Shown in pieces: positions 33,016 to 37,250 of a stretch of DNA of 37,250 nt. The translations under genes and the position numbers were made by a program. This DNA is from CAVTWD01 sp963738325 (GTDB taxonomy: Bacteria; Actinomycetota; Acidimicrobiia; Acidimicrobiales; Ilumatobacteraceae). The stretch covers positions 1 through 37,250 of the forward strand of contig CAVTWD010000003.1 of assembly GCA_963738325.1 (NCBI GenBank), given 5' to 3'. Every line of letters starts with the position of its first letter. The first letter of the stretch is position 1. A model generated the notes under the pieces. That model had not been told where the DNA came from, did no database searches, and saw only the letters and a list, made by a program, of their open reading frames with translations.

Positions 33016-34112
33016 ATGGAGGCGACCCTGCCAGTTCCGGCTCTACCTGGAGGCTGGCCCCTTTCGCGGCCGAGCGGGGCGCCATCTTCGCTCGCCAGTG
33101 GTGTTGCGTCGCTCGGGCCGAGGAGGTCGGCGGCCCCGGCGACTGGCTCCGGGTCGAGTTCGCCGGCGAGTCGCTGCTCCTGGTGCGCGGCACGGACGGG
33201 ACGCTGCGCGCCTTCTACAACGTGTGCCGCCACCGGGGCTCGCAGCTCGCACCGACCGACGGGCCCGAGCCGCGGCCACGTCCGCCGGTTGCTGCGCTGC
33301 CCGTACCACGCGTGGGCGTACGGGCTCGACGGACGACTGCGCCGCGCACCCTGGCCTGGAGGACGTCGAACGCGACGCGACTCGCGCCTCCACGAGGTCG
33401 GGCTCGACGAGATGGGGCGGCTTCGTGTTCGTCGCCTCGACGCCGCGACCGCCGACGCCCGCCGCGCGCTCGCTGAGCAGCTCGGCCCGGTGCCGGAGCG
33501 CTGCGGCGCTACCCGCTGGCCGAGCTGCGCACGGGCCGTCGCGTCGACGTACGAGGTCGGCCGCAACTGGAAGGTGCTCGCCGAGAACTACAACGAGTGC
33601 TACCACTGCGGCCCGGTGCACCCGGAGCTGTGCGACCTCGTGCCCGCGTTCCGCAGCGGCGGCGGCGACCGCTCGACTGGGAGCACGGCATCCCCCACCG
33701 CGAGGGCGCGTGGACCTTCACCGCGCACCGGCACGACGGCCCGGCGCCCGTTCCCGGCCCTCGACGAGCACGAGCGCGTCCGCCACAAGGGCGAGCTCGT
33801 CTACCCCAACCTGCTGCTCAGCCTGGCCGCCGATCACGTCGCCGCGTTCGCTCCTGACCCCGCGGGCCCGGCGCACACGACGGTCGTGTGCGACTTCCTG
33901 TTCGCACCCGGACGAGATCGCCGGCCCGGCTTCGACCCGTCCGACGCCGTCGACGCTCTGGGACGTCGTCAACCGCCAGGACTGGGCGATCTGCGAGAGC
34001 GTGCAGCGCGGCATGGGCTCGCGTGGGTTCACCGCGGGTGGTTCGCCCCGATGGAGGACGCCGAGCCTCGACATCGGCCGCTGGTACCGCCGCGCATGGC
34101 GATGCCACGTGA
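33016..34112 (+). CDS. Rieske-type aromatic ring-hydroxylating/N-demethylating oxygenase, large subunit (frameshifted)
   Basis: ATG 33016; the restored protein is about 365 aa. Rieske domain: LAPFAAERGAIFARQWCCVA, WLRVEFAGESLLLVRGTDGT, FYNVCRHRGSQL and CPYHAWAYGLDGRLR give the CxH...CxxH [2Fe-2S] ligands. The catalytic Fe motif is GRNWKVLAENYNECYHCGPV followed by HPELCDL. Then VYPNLLLSLAADHVAAFA and TTVVCDFLF, NRQDWAICESVQRGMGSRGF. The ENYNECYHC phrase and lack of a beta-subunit gene suggest the monooxygenase/demethylase branch (GbcA-like). It sits beside a monomeric sarcosine oxidase-like gene, so N-methyl amine catabolism is likely. The stop at 34112 is the best choice of several. Eight or more indels. 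Confidence 0.82.
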
Positions 34113-34151
34113 GCGATGGCGCGACCGCGAGCGTCGCCGAGGACCGCGAGC

Positions 34152-35343
34152 GTGGCCGGAGCGCCGCCCGAACGGCGGGCGACCGACGGCGACGTCGTCG
34201 TCGTCGGGCTCGGGGCGCTCGGGAGCGCCGCCGCTGTGCGCGGCGCGGCGCGGTGCGCGTGATCGGCCTCGAGCAGTTCGAGCTCGGCGTCACGAGCGGC
34301 GGCGCGTCGCACGACCACTTCGCGCATCATCCGGCGCTCGTACCACACCGCCGGCTACGTCGAGCTCGCCGCGCAGGCCTACGACGCCTGGGGACGGTCG
34401 AGCGCGAGCGGCGAGCCGCTCGTCGTCCGCACCGGGGGCATCGACCTGTTCCCGGCCGGCGCCGCGATCGCCGTCGACGACTACACGACGTCGATGGACG
34501 CGGCCGGCGTCGCCGTTCGAGTCCTCGACGGCGCGCGAGGTCACGGCGCGCTGGCCGCGTTCGCGGTCGCCGACGACGTCGTCGCCCTCTACCAGGCCGA
34601 CACCGGGATGCGTCGCCGCCGACCGGGCGACCGCTGCTGCAGCGCGTGCCCGGGCACACGGCGCCGAGCTGCGCGCCCGGCGCCGGTCGTGCGAGAGCGG
34701 CCGGCGACGGGATCGCGGGTGGTCGGTCGACGGCGCCGACCGACCGTGCGCGGGCCCGACCGGCCGTCGTGCGCGCGCCGACGCGTGGACGAACAGGCTC
34801 CTCGCCGGCTCGAGTGCCGACGTCCCCCTGACCGTGCTGCAGGAGCAGCTCACCTACTACCGCGGCGCGACGATCGGCGCGTTCGTCACCCGAGCGGTTC
34901 CCGGTGTGGATCTGGATGGACGAGCCGTGCTGGTACGGCTTCCCGCGTTCGGCGAGCCCGGCGGTGAAGATCGGCCGAGGACTGCGGCGGCCGGAGGTCG
35001 ACTGCCGACGACCCGCGCCTTCGACCCCGACCCCGCGATGCTCGAGCGCACCTGACGCCTTCGTCGCGGTCGTTCTTCGGGGCGTCGGCCGGCCGGCCGC
35101 GCTCACGAAGACGTGCCTCTACACCTCACGCCCGACCGGGACTTCGTGCTCGACGCGCGTCCCCGGCGCATCCCGACGTCCTCGTCGCCCTCGGCGCCGC
35201 GCACGGCTTCAAGTTCGCGGCGTGGTTCGGCCGGGTGCTCGCCGCGCTGGCCGCCGGCGCCGACGTCGCCGACGATCGGGCCGTTCGCCCTCGACCGCCT
35301 CGCACTCGCCGATCCGACCGGGGCGACCAACTGGCTGGTGTGA
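34152..35343 (+). CDS. monomeric sarcosine oxidase / N-methyltryptophan oxidase-like flavoenzyme (frameshifted)
   Basis: GTG 34152 starts an N-terminus AGAPPERRATDGDVVVVGLG, ALGSAAA (GxGxxG). Then VIGLEQFELGVTSGGASHDH, VVRTGGIDLFP, FAVADDVVALYQADTG, ARPAVVRADAWTNRLLAG-like sequence, VPLTVLQEQLTYYRGA, and WIWMDEPCWYGFP, ADPRAFDPDPAMLER-like sequence, CLYTLTPDRDFVLD-like, ALGAAHGFKFAAWFGRVLAA and LADPTGATNWLV. QEQ.TYY, WYGFP and CLYT.TPD.DF are the diagnostic motifs of SoxA/MTOX, including the Cys that bonds FAD in CLYT. It oxidatively demethylates secondary amines such as sarcosine, giving formaldehyde and H2O2. Its pairing with the Rieske gene suggests two successive N-demethylations. More than ten indels; end at 35343. 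Confidence 0.82.
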
Positions 35344-35382
35344 TCCGCCGCTCGCGGGCACCCCCGGTTAGCCTCGGCCGTG

Positions 35383-35891
35383 ATGACGGACGCCGGCGGA
35401 GGAGAAGGTCCGCGCCCATCTCGACGCGGCTCGGCGTCGAGCACGAGATCGTGCCGTGCGACCCCGCGCTGGCCGACACCGCCGCCTTCTGCGCCGCCTA
35501 CGGCTACGGCCCGGAGGAGTCGGCCAACACGATCGTCGTCGTCGGCAAGGGCGATCCGCCTTGCTTCGCCGCCTGCGTCGTGCTGGCCCACACCCGGCTC
35601 GACGTCAACCGGACGGTGAGGACGTCGGCTCGGCGCCAAGAAGGCGTCGTTCGCCGATCCGGACCAGACGCAAGCGATCACGGGCATGATGATCGGCGGG
35701 GTGACCGCCCTCGGCCTGCCCGACGGACCTGCCCGTCTGGGTGGACGAGCGCGTCGTGGAGCGCAGCGCATCGTGCTCGGCGGCGGCAGCCGGAGCTGCA
35801 AGGTCGTCGGGCCGCCGACGCTCCTCACCGCGCAACCTGCGGTCGAGGTGGTGGAGGGCCTCGCCCTCGACCCGGCCCCGGCGCGCCGGCT
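35383..35891 (+). CDS. YbaK/EbsC-type aminoacyl-tRNA deacylase (frameshifted)
   Basis: ATG 35383. LGVEHEIVPCDPALADTAAF, CAAYGYGPEESANTIVVVGK, FAACVVLAHTRLDVNRTVR, then KKASFADPDQTQAITGMMIG, GVTALGLPDG, VWVDERVVE, RIVLGGGSRSCKVVGPPTLL and VEVVEGLA. The conserved Lys in VVVGKG and the GG.S...K. near the end match the YbaK/ProX fold, which hydrolyses mischarged aminoacyl-tRNA; TGMMIGGVTALGLP is a strong family phrase. About 167 aa. Free-standing trans-editing proteins are of this size. Indels near 35410, 35620, 35725 and 35760. End is approximate. Confidence 0.8.
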
Positions 35892-35989
35892 GAACCGCGT
35901 CCGGCCGGGCCCTCCGCGCGTGCCTCGGGGAATGGCCACGGCGACGTTGTCCCTGGTTACGATGCCTCCGTCATGAGAACGCAACATCC

Positions 35990-37229
35990 GTGGGGGCTAG
36001 GGCTGCGCAGCGGGGAGCGAGCCGGCGGATCGCAGCCACACTCGCGTTGCTCGCTCTCCTCGTCGGTGCGTCGAGCGCCAGCGGCGCGTCGAGCGACCTC
36101 GGCAGCAAGCGCGACGACGTGCGCCGCCAGCGGGCCGAGAAGGCCGCGCAGCTCGACGTCCTGCAGGCGAAGCAGGGTGACGTGAAGGCCGCCCTCACCG
36201 CCCTCGACGCCAACCTGGCGGCCGAGCAGCACCTGGCCGACCGGGCGCCCGGGCCGAGGAGGAGGCCACGGCAGCCGCGCCGCGGCCCAGGCGGCGGAGT
36301 CGGCCAAGCAAGCGCAGATCAGCCGGCTGTCATCGGCCCGAAGCGAAGGTCGCCGTCGCCCTGTACATGGGCAGCGGCAGCTCCGTCCGGCTCGGGCGGG
36401 CTGTCCCGGCCGGGCGATCACCGACGCGATGACACTGAGCCAGCTCAGCGATCTCGCCGTCGGAGGCGCCGGAGCAGCATCGACGCGCTCGACGCCGCCC
36501 GCCAGGACATCACCGCCGTCCGAGCGCGGGCGGAGCGGGCGCAGGCCGGGCGACAAGCAGCGCGGCGCGGCGCAGGAGGCGGCGCAGCTGGCCAAAGGCA
36601 TCGGGCTGTCGCAGCGGACCCAGGCCCAGCTGGAGGTCCGCATCGACCAGAACCTGTCGGAGGCGGAGCGCTGGCCACGTCGATCGAAGCTGTCGAAGGA
36701 GATCGGCGCCGGGAGGCGGCATCGCCGAGCGCCTGCGCAAGAGCCGAGCGCAGGCCGCGGCCCGAGCCGCGGCCGACCCGGGCCTCTCCGGTGGCGGGCG
36801 CGCGCTGTCATCGGGGCGCCCGGCCATCCGGCTCGCCGCCGGCAACCTGGTCACGGTCGACGGGATCAACGTCGACGCCAGCATCGGCGGGGCGCTGGCC
36901 GGATGATCGAGGCCGGCGGCCCGAGCGGCTTCGCGCTCGGCGGCAACGGCTACCGCAGCGCCGACCAGCAGATCGCGGTCCGCCGGAACAACTGCGGGTC
37001 GAGCGAGTACGACATCTGGCAGAAGCCGGCGTCGCAGTGCCGCCCGCCGGCCGCCCGCCCGGGCACGTCGATGCACGAGCGGGGTCTGGCCATCGACTTC
37101 ACCTGCAACGGTGCGCTCATCAGCTCCTACGGGAGCGCCTGCTACGGCGTGGATGCGGGCCAACGCCCCAGCTTCGGCCTCCACAACCGGCCGGGCGAAG
37201 CCTGGCACTGGTCGACGAACGGCAACTGA
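35990..37229 (+). CDS. secreted coiled-coil protein with C-terminal M15B (VanY-like) D,D-carboxypeptidase domain (frameshifted)
   Basis: GTG 35990 (ATG 35973 in another frame) gives RRIAATLALLALLVGASSAS as signal peptide. A long coiled coil follows: DDVRRQRAEKAAQLDVLQAK, QGDVKAALTALDANLAAEQH, later EVRIDQNLSEAE and similar segments, as in NlpC/EnvC-type autolysin regulators. The C-terminus (36850-37229) holds GPSGFALGGNGYRSADQQIA, PGTSMHERGLAIDFTCNGAL, CYGVDAG and GEAWHWS. SMHERGLAIDF and WHW supply the zinc His/Asp ligands of M15B D-Ala-D-Ala carboxypeptidases. It likely acts on cell-wall peptidoglycan. Several indels fall in the coiled-coil section; the domain itself has one near 37152. It stops 21 bases before the window end. 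Confidence 0.82.
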
Positions 37230-37250
37230 TCCTCAGGGGGGTCGCTTGTC

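Noticed and set aside
1..37250. Programmed frameshifting as a cause of the broken frames
   Set aside because: The switches are too many, occur in unrelated genes and lack a common slippery site; sequence error is simpler.
1..37250. tRNA, rRNA, riboswitch and insertion sequence elements
   Set aside because: I looked for cloverleaf patterns, transposase motifs and terminal inverted repeats by eye and found none that stood up. A tRNAscan-SE and Infernal run would settle it.

Overview
The window is very GC-rich, tightly packed DNA with actinobacterial gene content: many GTG starts, WYL, PadR and TetR regulators, SDR, MaoC and acyl-CoA dehydrogenase genes, and small Pro/Ala-rich membrane proteins. 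The best guess is an uncultured actinomycete, possibly of the Acidimicrobiia. Many genes keep convincing family motifs but switch reading frame by single-base insertions or deletions. This affects genes across the window, which fits uncorrected indels in the assembly better than true gene decay. Coordinates of such genes are given as the whole span of the restored protein.

Layout. 1-6245: a GlxA-like regulator with an odd join to a cyclase-like fragment at the left edge, two small membrane proteins, an ABM monooxygenase, a ferritin-like protein, an aldo/keto reductase, a VOC protein, and an acyl-CoA-dehydrogenase-fold monooxygenase. 6246-6930: a near-perfect operator and the TetR gene that probably reads it. 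6872-18989: a large two-armed catabolic cluster around a divergent promoter at 12604-12760. The minus arm holds an Asp/hydantoin racemase, an FAD amine/amino-acid oxidoreductase, an acyl-CoA dehydrogenase, a short citrate-synthase-like enzyme, an SDR and a PuuE/imidase-type deacetylase. The plus arm holds a MaoC hydratase, an acyl-CoA ligase, a nitrilase-family amidase, a nitronate-monooxygenase-like enzyme, an NTF2-like protein, a cupin-like protein and an HpcH aldolase. Many neighbours overlap by 4 bases.

19034-25321: an orthocaspase, a dimethylformamidase-like protein, a two-domain VOC protein, an IolE-like and Gfo/Idh pair, and a membrane-protein remnant with a large internal loss. 25357-30110: a short repeat, an FrhB-like iron-sulfur protein, a voltage-gated-type K+ channel, a VOC protein, a WYL regulator divergent from a small peptide gene, and a PadR regulator. 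30169-32945: a PadR-type operator and a four-gene set with two secreted or anchored Pro-rich proteins, ApbE and a ferric-reductase-like haem protein, probably an extracytoplasmic flavin/haem electron-transfer module. 33016-37229: a Rieske oxygenase with a monomeric sarcosine oxidase (probably N-demethylation), a YbaK deacylase and a secreted coiled-coil VanY-type peptidase.

The most novel item is the two-armed cluster. Its enzymes can be ordered as imide or ureide ring opening, amide hydrolysis, CoA activation and beta-oxidation-like cleavage. The substrate is unknown. No tRNA, rRNA, CRISPR array or insertion sequence was seen.
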